DNA of 64,000 nt from Mycobacterium numidiamassiliense (GTDB taxonomy: Bacteria > Actinomycetota > Actinomycetes > Mycobacteriales > Mycobacteriaceae). The stretch lies in assembly GCF_900157365.1 (NCBI RefSeq), contig NZ_FUEZ01000004.1, positions 4,387,010-4,451,009 of the forward strand, in the 5' to 3' direction. Position 1 is the stretch's first letter, and the number at the start of each line of letters is the position of its first letter. The translations under genes were made by a program, and so were the position numbers. Positions 49,344-58,621 of the stretch are shown in pieces. A model generated the notes under the pieces. It made no database searches and was not told the origin of the DNA. It saw nothing but the letters and a program-made list of their open reading frames with translations.

Positions 49344-51158
49344 TCAGGCTCCGGCGGCCAGTGCGACGCGACCCCGGCGCCGTTGGCCGGCCCGCAGGTA
49401 GCGCCCCGACTTCACGGTCTGGCCGTAACCGTCACGGAATCGGCCTTTGGAATGGCTACCACCAAAGACGACGACGCCGTTGACGCCCGTCGCGACGATC
49501 GCGTCGTCGTTGCGGTTCACCATGCGCCGCAGGCCGCCGTAGAAGGGCACCGCCTCCTCGTAGTAGCCGTCGACCGCGTCGTCGAGGCCGGCCGGGTCGA
49601 TCACCACGAAGTCGGCGCGGTCGCCCTGGCGCAGGGTGCCGGCGTCGAGGCCGAACCACTCCGCCAGCTCGCCGGTCAGCCGATGCACGGCCCGTTGGGG
49701 AGACATGAACGGCGTGCCGGCCCGATCGGCGTCGCGGGTGCGCTTGAGCAGCTTGAGGCCGAAGTTGTAGAACGCCATATTGCGCAGGTGCGCACCGGCA
49801 TCCGAGAACCCCATGTGCACGCTGGGGTCGTTGGCGAGTTTGTTGAGTTGCTTGGGCCGGTGGTTGGCCACGATGGTGGTCCACCGGACGTTGCGCTCAC
49901 CGTTCTCGACGAGCACATCGAGGAACGCGTCGAGCGGATGCAGCCCGCGCTCGTCGGCGATCGCGCCAAAGCTCTTGCCGATCAACGACTTATCGGGGCA
50001 CTCGACGATGACCGCGTCGTGAAAGTCGCGGTGCCACAACGACGGTCCGAGCTTGAGCTTGTCGAACTGGCGCCGGAACCGGCGACGGTACTCCTTGTCG
50101 GCCAGTAGCTCGTTGCGCTCGAGCTGGTCGCGAAGATGCAGGGCCGCCGTGCCGGCGCCGAACTCCTCGAAGACCGGCAGGTCGATTCCGTCGGAGTACA
50201 GCTCGAACGGCACCGGCAGGTGCTGGAACCGGAGGCTGGAACGCAGCAGCTTGTTCGCGAGGCGAGTCGCCGGCCCCATCACGTGCACGGCAAGCGGCAT
50301 CGACTTGGCGTCGGCGGACACCAGCAGGCTCATCCGAACGCCCTTGCCGCGCCCGAAGATCCGGCTGCTGGTCAGGAAGAACATCAGCGCCGAGATGGGG
50401 TTTTCGACGTCGGGCGCACTTTGCAGCATCCGGCCGCGCTTGCGCAACACCTTGATCAGCCTGCGCCGTTCACGCCACGTCGCGAAGGTCGACGGCAGCG
50501 CCCGCGAGCGGTAGCGCTCGCCGTCGAGCTTGTCGATGGCCGCGTCCATCCCCGACATGCCGAGCACTCCGGCGTCGAGTGCCTCGTCGAGGAGGGCGGC
50601 CATCTTCTCCAGCTCCGCGTCGGTGGGCCGCACGGTGTCATCGGTGGCGCGGTCAAGGCCCAGCACCGCGGTGCGCAGATCCGAATGACCAAGCAGCGAA
50701 CCGATATTCGGGCCGAGCGGCAGATCGTCGATGGCCTGCACGTATTCCGCCGCCGTCGACCATGTCTTGCTGGAATCCAGTGCGCCGTAAACGTATTCGC
50801 GCGGCACCGCCTCGACCCGGCTGAACAGGTCGGCGGCGTCCTCGGAGTTGGCGTAGACCGTCGACAGCGAGCAGTTGCCCAGCAGCACCGTGGTGACGCC
50901 GTGGCGCACCGACTCCCGCAGCCCGGGGTCCAGCAGCACCTCGGCGTCGTAGTGGGTGTGTACGTCGATGAAGCCGGGCACGATCCACTTGCCCGCGGCG
51001 TCGATCACCTCGGGGCAACCAGTCTCGTCCACCGGCTCGTCGAACGGCCCGGCCACCGCGGCCACCACGCCGTCGCGAATGCCGAGCGTCCGGGTCTGGG
51101 GCGCGCTGCCCATGCCGTCGAACCACAGTCCGTCGCGAATGATCACGTCGTAGCTCAT
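49344..51158 (-). CDS. D-aminoacylase-like amidohydrolase (Rv2913c-like)
   Basis: The ATG at 51158 (MSYDVIIRDGLWFDGMGSAP) is chosen over the longer frame. The 604-aa product has the amidohydrolase metal motif IVPGFIDVHTHYDAEVLLDP, VTTVLLGNCSLS and DAGAHLRNMAFYNFG near the C-terminus, typical of N-acyl-D-amino acid deacylases. Substrate not proven. Confidence 0.9.
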   Translation of the reverse strand: MSYDVIIRDGLWFDGMGSAPQTRTLGIRDGVVAAVAGPFDEPVDETGCPEVIDAAGKWIVPGFIDVHTHYDAEVLLDPGLRESVRHGVTTVLLGNCSLSTVYANSEDAADLFSRVEAVPREYVYGALDSSKTWSTAAEYVQAIDDLPLGPNIGSLLGHSDLRTAVLGLDRATDDTVRPTDAELEKMAALLDEALDAGVLGMSGMDAAIDKLDGERYRSRALPSTFATWRERRRLIKVLRKRGRMLQSAPDVENPISALMFFLTSSRIFGRGKGVRMSLLVSADAKSMPLAVHVMGPATRLANKLLRSSLRFQHLPVPFELYSDGIDLPVFEEFGAGTAALHLRDQLERNELLADKEYRRRFRRQFDKLKLGPSLWHRDFHDAVIVECPDKSLIGKSFGAIADERGLHPLDAFLDVLVENGERNVRWTTIVANHRPKQLNKLANDPSVHMGFSDAGAHLRNMAFYNFGLKLLKRTRDADRAGTPFMSPQRAVHRLTGELAEWFGLDAGTLRQGDRADFVVIDPAGLDDAVDGYYEEAVPFYGGLRRMVNRNDDAIVATGVNGVVVFGGSHSKGRFRDGYGQTVKSGRYLRAGQRRRGRVALAAGA

Positions 51159-51260
51159 TGTTACCTCCGGGTCGTCGATATCCGGAACGTTAACATAGAT
51201 AGCAAGCACTCGCAATCTTTTCTTCGCGCGCTGCGCAACCACCTCACGTGGGGGCTGTTG

Positions 51261-53012
51261 TCAGCGGTGGGTACGGGGTGATGACGTCGTCGGCGCCGTG
51301 GAGGTGTCGGGAATCGTCACCGGATCCGGCACGATCACCTCCGACGACACATCGCCGGTGCGAGTGGCCACCGCGGGCGAGCGGACCACGGCTCCCTGCT
51401 GGCCGCAGTCGTTGGTCTGCACGGTGACGGTCATCTCGCCGTTCAGCTCCCCCTGCGCCTGCGGCCGCAGGCTCAAGACCTGCGAGATGCCATGCGTCGC
51501 GGCCATCCCGTTGCGCCCGACGCACGCGAAATTGCCCTTCTCCGCCCGGGCCAGCCAGCGCCCGTCGCTGAAATCCAGGATGACCGGTTCGGAACCGGGT
51601 GCCTTCGCCTGAGCGTGGTCGTTGTCGTCCAGCAGGACGCCCGCGGCGCTGCATGCGCTGGGCGTGCACGACGAGCGGAACGCCCACCAGGTGACCACGT
51701 CGGGCGGCTGCGGGTCGGGCGTGTAATTGAACGTCTGCTTGGTGCGCTTGACCTCGAGGCGGTAGGTGCCGTCGAGCGGGGTGGCCGGGGTGCCGGAGCT
51801 GCCGGTGCTCGGGGCGGCGGCAGGCGTCGGTGCAGTCGTCGGGGCGACGTCGCGGTTGGCGTTGATGTCGCTGCGGCGCCCGAGGACGAAGCCCACGACC
51901 AACAGGGCCGCGATGAGCGCCACGACACCGGCGGCCAGCACGACCTTGCGCGGCCTTCGGCCGCGGTGTGCGGCTGCTCGTCGCTCCCCCGTCTGCGTCG
52001 GCGTCGCGGTGGCTGTCACCGACGGATCGGTCAGGCGGCGCGCGACCGCTCCCGGTGCCGACCGCTTGACGGCGCCGGGGGCGTCGGTGGCCCAGGCAGA
52101 TTGGAATTTGGCCGCCGACAGGTCTTCCAGGTCGTCGATGCCGGCCCAGGTGTAGGCGGGATAGTCGGCGGTGAACACGGCTTCGGGGCTGCGGTCGCCT
52201 GCCGCGACACCACCTTGCTGGCTTGCGGCGTCCGCGAACTCGCGGCAGCTGGGGAATCGGTCGGCGGGTAGGGCGGCCAGCGCCCGCAGGAAGACGCCGT
52301 CGAGGCGCGCCAGCTCGGGGCGCTGGTCGCTGAGGCGCGGCGGCGTGCCGTCCGCGTCGGTGTATTGCGCCGGCGGGGCGCCGGTCAGCAGGTGGAATGC
52401 GGTAGCCGCGAGCGAGTACTGGTCGGCGCGCCCATCGACCTCGGCGCCCAGCAGCTGTTCGGGTGCGGCGTAGCCGATCGTGCCGACCGGGACGTCGGGC
52501 ACGCCGGACTCGCCGAGTTGGCGCGCGATACCGAAGTCGGTCAGCAGGATCCGCTGCTCGCCCTCTCCCCGGCCGGTCAACAGGATGTTGGCGGGTTTGA
52601 CGTCGCGGTGCAGCAGTCCGCGCTGATGCGCGTGATCGAGAGCCGAGGCAACGGCGGTCAGGATGGCAAGCACCTCGCCGGCCGGCGACACCGCCGGGAA
52701 GCGATCGGTCATCAGCTGCGCGGCGGTGACGCCTTCGACGTAGTTCATCGCGATCCACAGCCGGCCGTCGAACTCACCGCGGTCGTGCACCTCGACGATG
52801 TGCGGGTGATACAGGGTCGCCACGATCGGAGTCTCCGCGTGGAACCGCTCGCGGAACTCGCGGTTGGAGGACCAGGCCAGCGAGAGCACCTTCAGCGCAG
52901 CCCAGCGCGACGATTGTCGATCCTGGACCAGGTAAACATCGCCGGTCATCCCTGACCCCAGCCTTCGCGCGACGATGTACCCGGCGAAGGTCGCGCCGCT
53001 GGCTAACGCCAT
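51261..53012 (-). CDS. pknI: Ser/Thr protein kinase PknI
   Basis: The 583-aa receptor kinase has GSGMTGDVYLVQD (about 19-31), HRDVKPANILL, DFGIARQLGESGV and APEQLLGAEVDGRADQYS. A membrane helix follows (VVLAAGVVALIAALLVVGFV), then an external domain with several cysteines and a threonine/proline-rich end. Position beside ffh matches M. tuberculosis pknI. A related kinase lies inside the integrated element (14340-16027). Confidence 0.92.
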   Translation of the reverse strand: MALASGATFAGYIVARRLGSGMTGDVYLVQDRQSSRWAALKVLSLAWSSNREFRERFHAETPIVATLYHPHIVEVHDRGEFDGRLWIAMNYVEGVTAAQLMTDRFPAVSPAGEVLAILTAVASALDHAHQRGLLHRDVKPANILLTGRGEGEQRILLTDFGIARQLGESGVPDVPVGTIGYAAPEQLLGAEVDGRADQYSLAATAFHLLTGAPPAQYTDADGTPPRLSDQRPELARLDGVFLRALAALPADRFPSCREFADAASQQGGVAAGDRSPEAVFTADYPAYTWAGIDDLEDLSAAKFQSAWATDAPGAVKRSAPGAVARRLTDPSVTATATPTQTGERRAAAHRGRRPRKVVLAAGVVALIAALLVVGFVLGRRSDINANRDVAPTTAPTPAAAPSTGSSGTPATPLDGTYRLEVKRTKQTFNYTPDPQPPDVVTWWAFRSSCTPSACSAAGVLLDDNDHAQAKAPGSEPVILDFSDGRWLARAEKGNFACVGRNGMAATHGISQVLSLRPQAQGELNGEMTVTVQTNDCGQQGAVVRSPAVATRTGDVSSEVIVPDPVTIPDTSTAPTTSSPRTHR

Positions 53013-53049
53013 TCAGCGATCCTATCCGTCGTGGCGAAACCGCGCGCGA

Positions 53050-54144
53050 CTAGCACTTTGGGCGAAACGCGTTGCCCCGCAGGATCACCAGATCGGGCCG
53101 ACTCAGTACGGCGGGACCCAGTCGCGGGTCTTGCGAATAGCACAACAGATCCGCGGGCGCCCCGTGTTCCAGGCCGGGCCGGCCCAGCCAGCGGCGGGCA
53201 TCCCAGCACGCCGCGCCCAGCGCCTCGCCTGCGCTCATGCCGACGCCCTTCAGCGCCTCGACCTCGTCGGTGATGCGCCCGTGCGCGATCAGGCTGCCCG
53301 CGTCGCTGCCGGCGTAGATCGGCACACCCGCTTCCCGCGCCGCGCCGATCCGGGACAGGCCGTGCGCATGCAGGTCGCGCATGTGCGCGGCGTAGGTCGG
53401 GTAGCGCTTCGCGGCCTCGGCGATGCCGGGGAAGTTTTCGAGAATGTTGATCAGGGTGGGGACCAGCACGGTTCCGTGCTCGACCATCAGGTCGATGGTG
53501 TCGTCGGTGAGGCCGGTGCCGTGCTCGATGCAATCGATTCCGGCCTTGATCAGGCCGGGCATGGCGTCGTTGCTGAAGACGTGGGCGGTGACGCGGGCGC
53601 CGTGGGCGTGGGCGGCATCGATCGCGGCCTTGAGCACGTCGTCGGACCACAGCGGCGCGAGGTCGCCGACTTCGCGGTCGATCCAGTCCCCCACCAACTT
53701 GATCCAGCCGTCACCGCGACGGGCCTCCTCGGCCACCGCGGCCGGCAGTTGCGACTCGTCCTCGAGCTCGCGCGCGAAGCCCGGCGAGTAGCGCCTGGGC
53801 CGGGCAAGATGCTTCCCGGCCCGGATGATGCGGGGCAGATCGTCGCGGTCATCGAGGCTGCGGGTGTCGGTGGGCGAACCGCAGTCGCGCAACAGCAGCG
53901 CGCCGACGTCGCGTTCGGCCTCGGCCTGCGCGACCGCCTCGTCCAGCGGGATTTCGCCGTGATCACCGAGGCCGACGTGGCAGTGGGCGTCGACCAGTCC
54001 GGGCACGATCCAGCCTTGAAAACCAGACGAGCCAAACGCGGTGTCGGCGCCGGCGACCGGCTCGGTGCTGATGTGACCGTCGACGATCCAGAGGTCGATG
54101 TCGGCTTCGTCGGGCAGCCCCAGACCTCGCACGCGCAGGCGCAC
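53050..54144 (-). CDS. Amidohydrolase (Rv2915c-like)
   Basis: The 364-aa product has VPGLVDAHCHVGLGDHGEIP (HxH metal ligands), GDWIDREVGDLAPLW, HVFSNDAMPGLIKAGIDCIE with HGTG and PIYAGSDAGSLIAHGRI. It is an imidazolonepropionase-type amidohydrolase; substrate unknown. It lies eight bases from ffh. Confidence 0.9.
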   Translation of the reverse strand: MRLRVRGLGLPDEADIDLWIVDGHISTEPVAGADTAFGSSGFQGWIVPGLVDAHCHVGLGDHGEIPLDEAVAQAEAERDVGALLLRDCGSPTDTRSLDDRDDLPRIIRAGKHLARPRRYSPGFARELEDESQLPAAVAEEARRGDGWIKLVGDWIDREVGDLAPLWSDDVLKAAIDAAHAHGARVTAHVFSNDAMPGLIKAGIDCIEHGTGLTDDTIDLMVEHGTVLVPTLINILENFPGIAEAAKRYPTYAAHMRDLHAHGLSRIGAAREAGVPIYAGSDAGSLIAHGRITDEVEALKGVGMSAGEALGAACWDARRWLGRPGLEHGAPADLLCYSQDPRLGPAVLSRPDLVILRGNAFRPKC

Positions 54145-54151
54145 TGCGCGG

Positions 54152-55717
54152 CTACTTCTTGCCCGGGAACTTCAGTTTGGACAGGTCGAAGTCGGCCAGC
54201 CCGGGTGGCAGCTCGTTGAGGCCCTCGGGCATCTGCGACAGATCGGGGAAACCCGCCGGCATGCCCGGTACGCCCGGCATCGCCGCGCCGAACGGGCTCC
54301 TGACCTTCGGCGGGGTCGGGCCGCGCGCCCCCTTCTTGCCCTTCTTGCCCTTTGCTCCCTTGGCTTTTCGGGTCGCGGACTTGCGGCCGATGCCGGGTAT
54401 GCCCATGCCGCCCAGCATCGACGACATCATCTTGCGCGCCTCGAAGAAGCGGTCGACGAGTTGGTTGACCTCGGACACGGTCACGCCCGAGCCGTTGGCG
54501 ATGCGCAGCCGCCGCGACGCGTTGATGATCTTCGGGTCGGCGCGCTCCTGCGGCGTCATGCCCCGGATGATGGCCTGCAGGCGGTCGAGTTGCCTGTCGT
54601 CGACCTCGGCCAGCGCGTCCTTCATCTGACCGGCGCCGGGCAGCATGCCCAGCAGGTTGCCGATCGGGCCCATCTTGCGGATGGCCAGCATCTGCTCGAG
54701 GAAGTCCTCCAGCGTCAGCTCGCCGGTGCCGATCTTGGCCGCGGCGGCCTCGGCCTGCTCGGCGTCGAAGACCTGCTCGGCCTGCTCGATCAGGCTGAGC
54801 ACATCGCCCATGCCCAGGATGCGGCTGGACATACGGTCCGGATGGAAGACGTCGAAATCTTCCAGCTTCTCGCCGGTGGACGCGAAAAGGATTGGCACGC
54901 CGGTGACCTCGCGGACCGACAGCGCGGCGCCGCCTCGGGCGTCGCCGTCGAGCTTGGTCAGCACCACGCCGGTGAAGCCGACGCCCTCGCGGAACGCCTC
55001 GGCGGTGTTCACCGCGTCCTGCCCGATCATCGCGTCCAGAACGAACAAAACTTCGTCGGGGTTGACGGCGTCGCGGATGGCGGCGGCCTGGCTCATCAGC
55101 TCGTCGTCGATGCCCAGCCGGCCGGCGGTGTCGACGATGACGACGTCGTGGTGCTTGGCGCGGGCCTCGGCGATACCGGCAGCCGCCACGGCGACCGGGT
55201 CACCGGGGCCGGACCCGGGAGACTCGCCGGGATGCGGCGCGAAGACGGGCACACCGGCGCGCTGACCGGTGACCTGCAGCTGATTGACCGCGGCGGGACG
55301 CTGCAGGTCGCAGGCTACCAGCAGCGGAGTGTGTCCCTGACCGCGAAGCCAGGCGGCCAGCTTGCCGGCCAGCGTGGTCTTACCCGAACCCTGCAGGCCG
55401 GCCAGCATCACCACGGTCGGCGGGGTCTTGGCGAAAGCCAGCTGGCGGGTCTGGCCGCCGAGGATACCGACGAGTTCTTCGTTGACGATCTTGACGACCT
55501 GCTGCGCCGGGTTGAGGGCACCGGACACTTCCGCGCCCCGGGCGCGCTCCTTGATGCGGGCCACGAACGCCCGCACCACCGGCAGCGACACGTCGGCTTC
55601 TAGCAGCGCCAGCCGGATCTCGCGGGTGGTGGCATCGATATCGGCGTCGGTCAGTCGACCCTTGCCGCGCAGGCCCGCAAGGGCACCGGTCAACCGGTCG
55701 GACAGCGATTCAAACAC
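54152..55717 (-). CDS. ffh: Signal recognition particle GTPase Ffh
   Basis: The 521-aa product has N, G and M domains: VVMLAGLQGSGKTTLAGKLA (P-loop), DTAGRLGIDDELMSQ, VLTKLDGDARGGAALS, and a Met-rich M domain with MGPIGNLLGMLPGAGQMKDA and a basic tail. It targets nascent membrane proteins with 4.5S RNA and FtsY, whose gene is at 63033. Confidence 0.96.
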   Translation of the reverse strand: MFESLSDRLTGALAGLRGKGRLTDADIDATTREIRLALLEADVSLPVVRAFVARIKERARGAEVSGALNPAQQVVKIVNEELVGILGGQTRQLAFAKTPPTVVMLAGLQGSGKTTLAGKLAAWLRGQGHTPLLVACDLQRPAAVNQLQVTGQRAGVPVFAPHPGESPGSGPGDPVAVAAAGIAEARAKHHDVVIVDTAGRLGIDDELMSQAAAIRDAVNPDEVLFVLDAMIGQDAVNTAEAFREGVGFTGVVLTKLDGDARGGAALSVREVTGVPILFASTGEKLEDFDVFHPDRMSSRILGMGDVLSLIEQAEQVFDAEQAEAAAAKIGTGELTLEDFLEQMLAIRKMGPIGNLLGMLPGAGQMKDALAEVDDRQLDRLQAIIRGMTPQERADPKIINASRRLRIANGSGVTVSEVNQLVDRFFEARKMMSSMLGGMGIPGIGRKSATRKAKGAKGKKGKKGARGPTPPKVRSPFGAAMPGVPGMPAGFPDLSQMPEGLNELPPGLADFDLSKLKFPGKK

Positions 55718-55926
55718 CTTGCCAGCCTAGCGGGCGTGAGCGTCACGCTCGCCGCGGCCGGAATCGGCCGGGGGCACCCGCGACACATCAGCCACGCACA
55801 CGACACGCCGCCCAGCGGCGTCGTGGTTTATCTCTCGGCGCGGGCCGCTGGAGAGCGCGGCCAGCCGGAGAGCGCGGCCGGGCCAGCCCCCTTGACGGCG
55901 CGGGTGGCTAGAGCAAAGGTCAGCTC

Positions 55927-56733
55927 ATGCTCGAGGTGATCGACAAAGGGGTCTGCACCGACGCGCACCCGGTGCCGCTGCTCTTCGTGCACGGCGGCTG
56001 GCACGCCGCGTGGTGTTGGGACGACCACTTCCTGAACTACTTTGCCCACGTGGGCTATCGGGCGGTGTCGCTGAGCCTGCGCGGCCACGGCGCCAGTCCC
56101 ACACCCAAGCCGTTGCACAAGGTGTCCATCGCCGACTACCTCGAGGATGTCCGTTCGGTCGCCGCCGACCTGGGCGGCGCTCCCGTGCTCATCGGCCATT
56201 CCCTGGGCGGCTTCGTGGTGCAGCGCTACCTCGAAGAGCACCGCGCGCCTGCCGCGGTGTTGGTGGGCTCCGTGCCACCCAAGGGCGTGCTCAGCCTGGC
56301 ACTGCGGGTCTGGCGGCGCCGACCGTCGATGACGATGGAAGCCTGGTCCGACCGCACGCTGCTCAAATTCCTCGCCACGGCGGCGCTGGCCCGCGAGTAT
56401 CTCTTCTGCGCCGACACACCCGAGGCCGTCGTCGAATCCTGCAGGCAACGGGCCGGAGCCGAGAGCGTTCGCGCCGCCATGACTGATCCGATGCTGCGCC
56501 GCGTCAGAACCCGCCGGGTGACGACCCCGATGCTGGTGCTGGGCGCCGAGCACGACGGGTTCGTCAGCAGGGGCGAGGTGCGCGCCACGGCGCGCGCCTA
56601 CAACACGGTGCCGGAGTTCTTCCCCATGGGCCACAACATGATGCTTGAACCCGGCTGGGCCGACGTCGCCGAACGGATCCGTTCCTGGCTGGACGCCCGC
56701 GACCTGGCGGGCTCCGCGCGGCTGTCGGGGTAA
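55927..56733 (+). CDS. Alpha/beta hydrolase
   Basis: The 268-aa product has the oxyanion LLFVHGGWHAAWCWDDHF, nucleophile elbow VLIGHSLGGFVVQRYLEE, late acid in LVLGAEHDGFVSRGE and catalytic His in FPMGHNMMLEPG. Substrate unknown. As far as I recall M. tuberculosis has no gene here between ffh and the helicase, so this is an accessory addition. Confidence 0.88.
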   Translation: MLEVIDKGVCTDAHPVPLLFVHGGWHAAWCWDDHFLNYFAHVGYRAVSLSLRGHGASPTPKPLHKVSIADYLEDVRSVAADLGGAPVLIGHSLGGFVVQRYLEEHRAPAAVLVGSVPPKGVLSLALRVWRRRPSMTMEAWSDRTLLKFLATAALAREYLFCADTPEAVVESCRQRAGAESVRAAMTDPMLRRVRTRRVTTPMLVLGAEHDGFVSRGEVRATARAYNTVPEFFPMGHNMMLEPGWADVAERIRSWLDARDLAGSARLSG

Positions 56734-56859
56734 ACCCCGGCACGTCGTTACGGCGCCGAAAAGCGTTGCCATGCTAGATTTCACACTCCATCGCCGCGGC
56801 GGCTACCATCGCGGGCCGGGCGCAACACTTGTCAGACTGCGATCAGCTACGGGGGGACG

Positions 56860-58614
56860 GTGTCGATGCAGCCGGTCACCGCGACCGTCGAAGTGGGAGC
56901 CGGCGCCGTCGAGGCAGACAGCCGTCCACTGCGCGGGTGGCAACGCCGGGCACTGGTCAAATACCTGACCGGCCAGGCGCGCGATTTCCTCGCCGTGGCC
57001 ACCCCCGGATCCGGGAAGACGACGTTCGCGCTGCGGGTGGCCGCCGAGCTGCTCGCGCATCGCGTCGTCGAGCAGATCACCGTCGTGGTGCCCACCGAGC
57101 ATCTCAAGGTGCAGTGGGCGCAGGCGGCCGCGCGCCACGGCCTCGCGCTGGACCCGCGATTCTCCAACACCAGCGCGGCGACCTCGCCGGAGTATCACGG
57201 CGTGATGGTCACCTACGCCCAGGTCGCGTCGCGCCCGACGCTGCACCGGGTGCGCACCGAGCAGCGCAACACCCTGGTGATCTTCGACGAGATCCACCAC
57301 GGCGGCGACGCGAAGACGTGGGGCGACGCGATCCGCGAGGCATTCAGCGACGCGACACGCCGACTTGCCCTGACGGGCACGCCGTTTCGCAGCGATGACA
57401 GCCCGATCCCCTTCGTCAACTACACGTCCGGAGCCGACGGGATACAGCGTTCGGAAGCGGACCACACCTACGGCTACTCGGAAGCCCTGGCCGACGGCGT
57501 GGTCCGGCCGGTGGTGTTCCTCGCCTATTCGGGCGAGGCACGCTGGCGCGACAGCGCGGGCGAAGAGCACGCGGCACGGCTCGGCGAGCCGCTGTCGGCC
57601 GAACAGACCGCGCGGGCGTGGCGCACCGCGCTGGATCCCGCCGGCGAATGGATGCCCGCGGTGATCGCCGCCGCGGATCAGCGACTGCGGCAGCTGCGCA
57701 CCCACATTCCCGACGCCGGTGGCATGATCATCGCCTCTGACCAGACCGCGGCCCGCGCGTATGCCGCCCTGCTGACGAGGCTGACCGCCGAAGCCCCCAC
57801 GGTTGTACTCTCCGACGATCCCGGATCCTCAACGCGCATCAGCCAATTCGCCGAGGGCACCAGCCGGTGGCTGGTCGCGGTGCGGATGGTTTCCGAAGGC
57901 GTCGACGTGCCGCGGCTCTCGGTCGGGATCTACGCCACCAGCGCGTCGACCCCGCTGTTCTTCGCGCAGGCCATCGGACGATTCGTGCGGTCGCGCCGGC
58001 CCGGCGAGACCGCGAGCATCTTCGTGCCGTCGGTGCCCACCCTGCTGCAGCTGGCCAGCGAGCTGGAAGCCCAGCGCAACCACGTGCTGGGCGCGCCGCA
58101 TCGCGAGTCGCTCGACGACCCGCTACTGGATGATCCCGCGGTGCGCACGCAGACCGAAAAGACGGACGAGGACAAGGGTTTCACCTCGTTGGGCGCCGAC
58201 GCCGAGCTGGACCAGGTGATCTTCGACGGCTCGTCGTTCGGCACCGCCGCCCCGGCCGGAAGCGACGAGGAGGCCGACTACCTGGGAATCCCCGGGCTGC
58301 TGGACGTCGACCAGATGCGCGCTCTCCTGCACCGGCGCCAGGACGAGCAGCTGCAGAAGAGGGCCGCGTCGGGTCGGGCGGCTCCGGCGTCGGGAACGTC
58401 GACGTCCGGGGCCATGCACGGTCAGCTGCGCGAGCTGCGGCGCGAACTCAACTCACTGGTGTCGGTGGCCCATCACCGCACCGGCAAACCACACGGCTGG
58501 ATTCACAACGAACTACGCCGGCGCTGTGGCGGGCCGCCGATCGCCGCGGCGACCCGCGATCAACTCCAGGAGCGCATTGTTGCTCTGCGCCAACTGAATT
58601 CGGAGCTTTCCTGA
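56860..58614 (+). CDS. Superfamily II DNA/RNA helicase (Rv2917-like)
   Basis: A GTG at 56860 (or ATG at 56866) after GGGGGGAC starts a 584-aa SF2 protein. Motif I is ATPGSGKTTFALRVAA, the DExH-type box is LVIFDEIHHGGDAKTWGDAI, motif III is ALTGTPFRSD and motif VI is FAQAIGRFVRSRRPGE. A C-terminal coiled region follows. It is probably a DNA repair or RNA helicase; substrate unknown. Confidence 0.9.
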   Translation: MSMQPVTATVEVGAGAVEADSRPLRGWQRRALVKYLTGQARDFLAVATPGSGKTTFALRVAAELLAHRVVEQITVVVPTEHLKVQWAQAAARHGLALDPRFSNTSAATSPEYHGVMVTYAQVASRPTLHRVRTEQRNTLVIFDEIHHGGDAKTWGDAIREAFSDATRRLALTGTPFRSDDSPIPFVNYTSGADGIQRSEADHTYGYSEALADGVVRPVVFLAYSGEARWRDSAGEEHAARLGEPLSAEQTARAWRTALDPAGEWMPAVIAAADQRLRQLRTHIPDAGGMIIASDQTAARAYAALLTRLTAEAPTVVLSDDPGSSTRISQFAEGTSRWLVAVRMVSEGVDVPRLSVGIYATSASTPLFFAQAIGRFVRSRRPGETASIFVPSVPTLLQLASELEAQRNHVLGAPHRESLDDPLLDDPAVRTQTEKTDEDKGFTSLGADAELDQVIFDGSSFGTAAPAGSDEEADYLGIPGLLDVDQMRALLHRRQDEQLQKRAASGRAAPASGTSTSGAMHGQLRELRRELNSLVSVAHHRTGKPHGWIHNELRRRCGGPPIAAATRDQLQERIVALRQLNSELS

Positions 58615-58621
58615 CGGTGCG

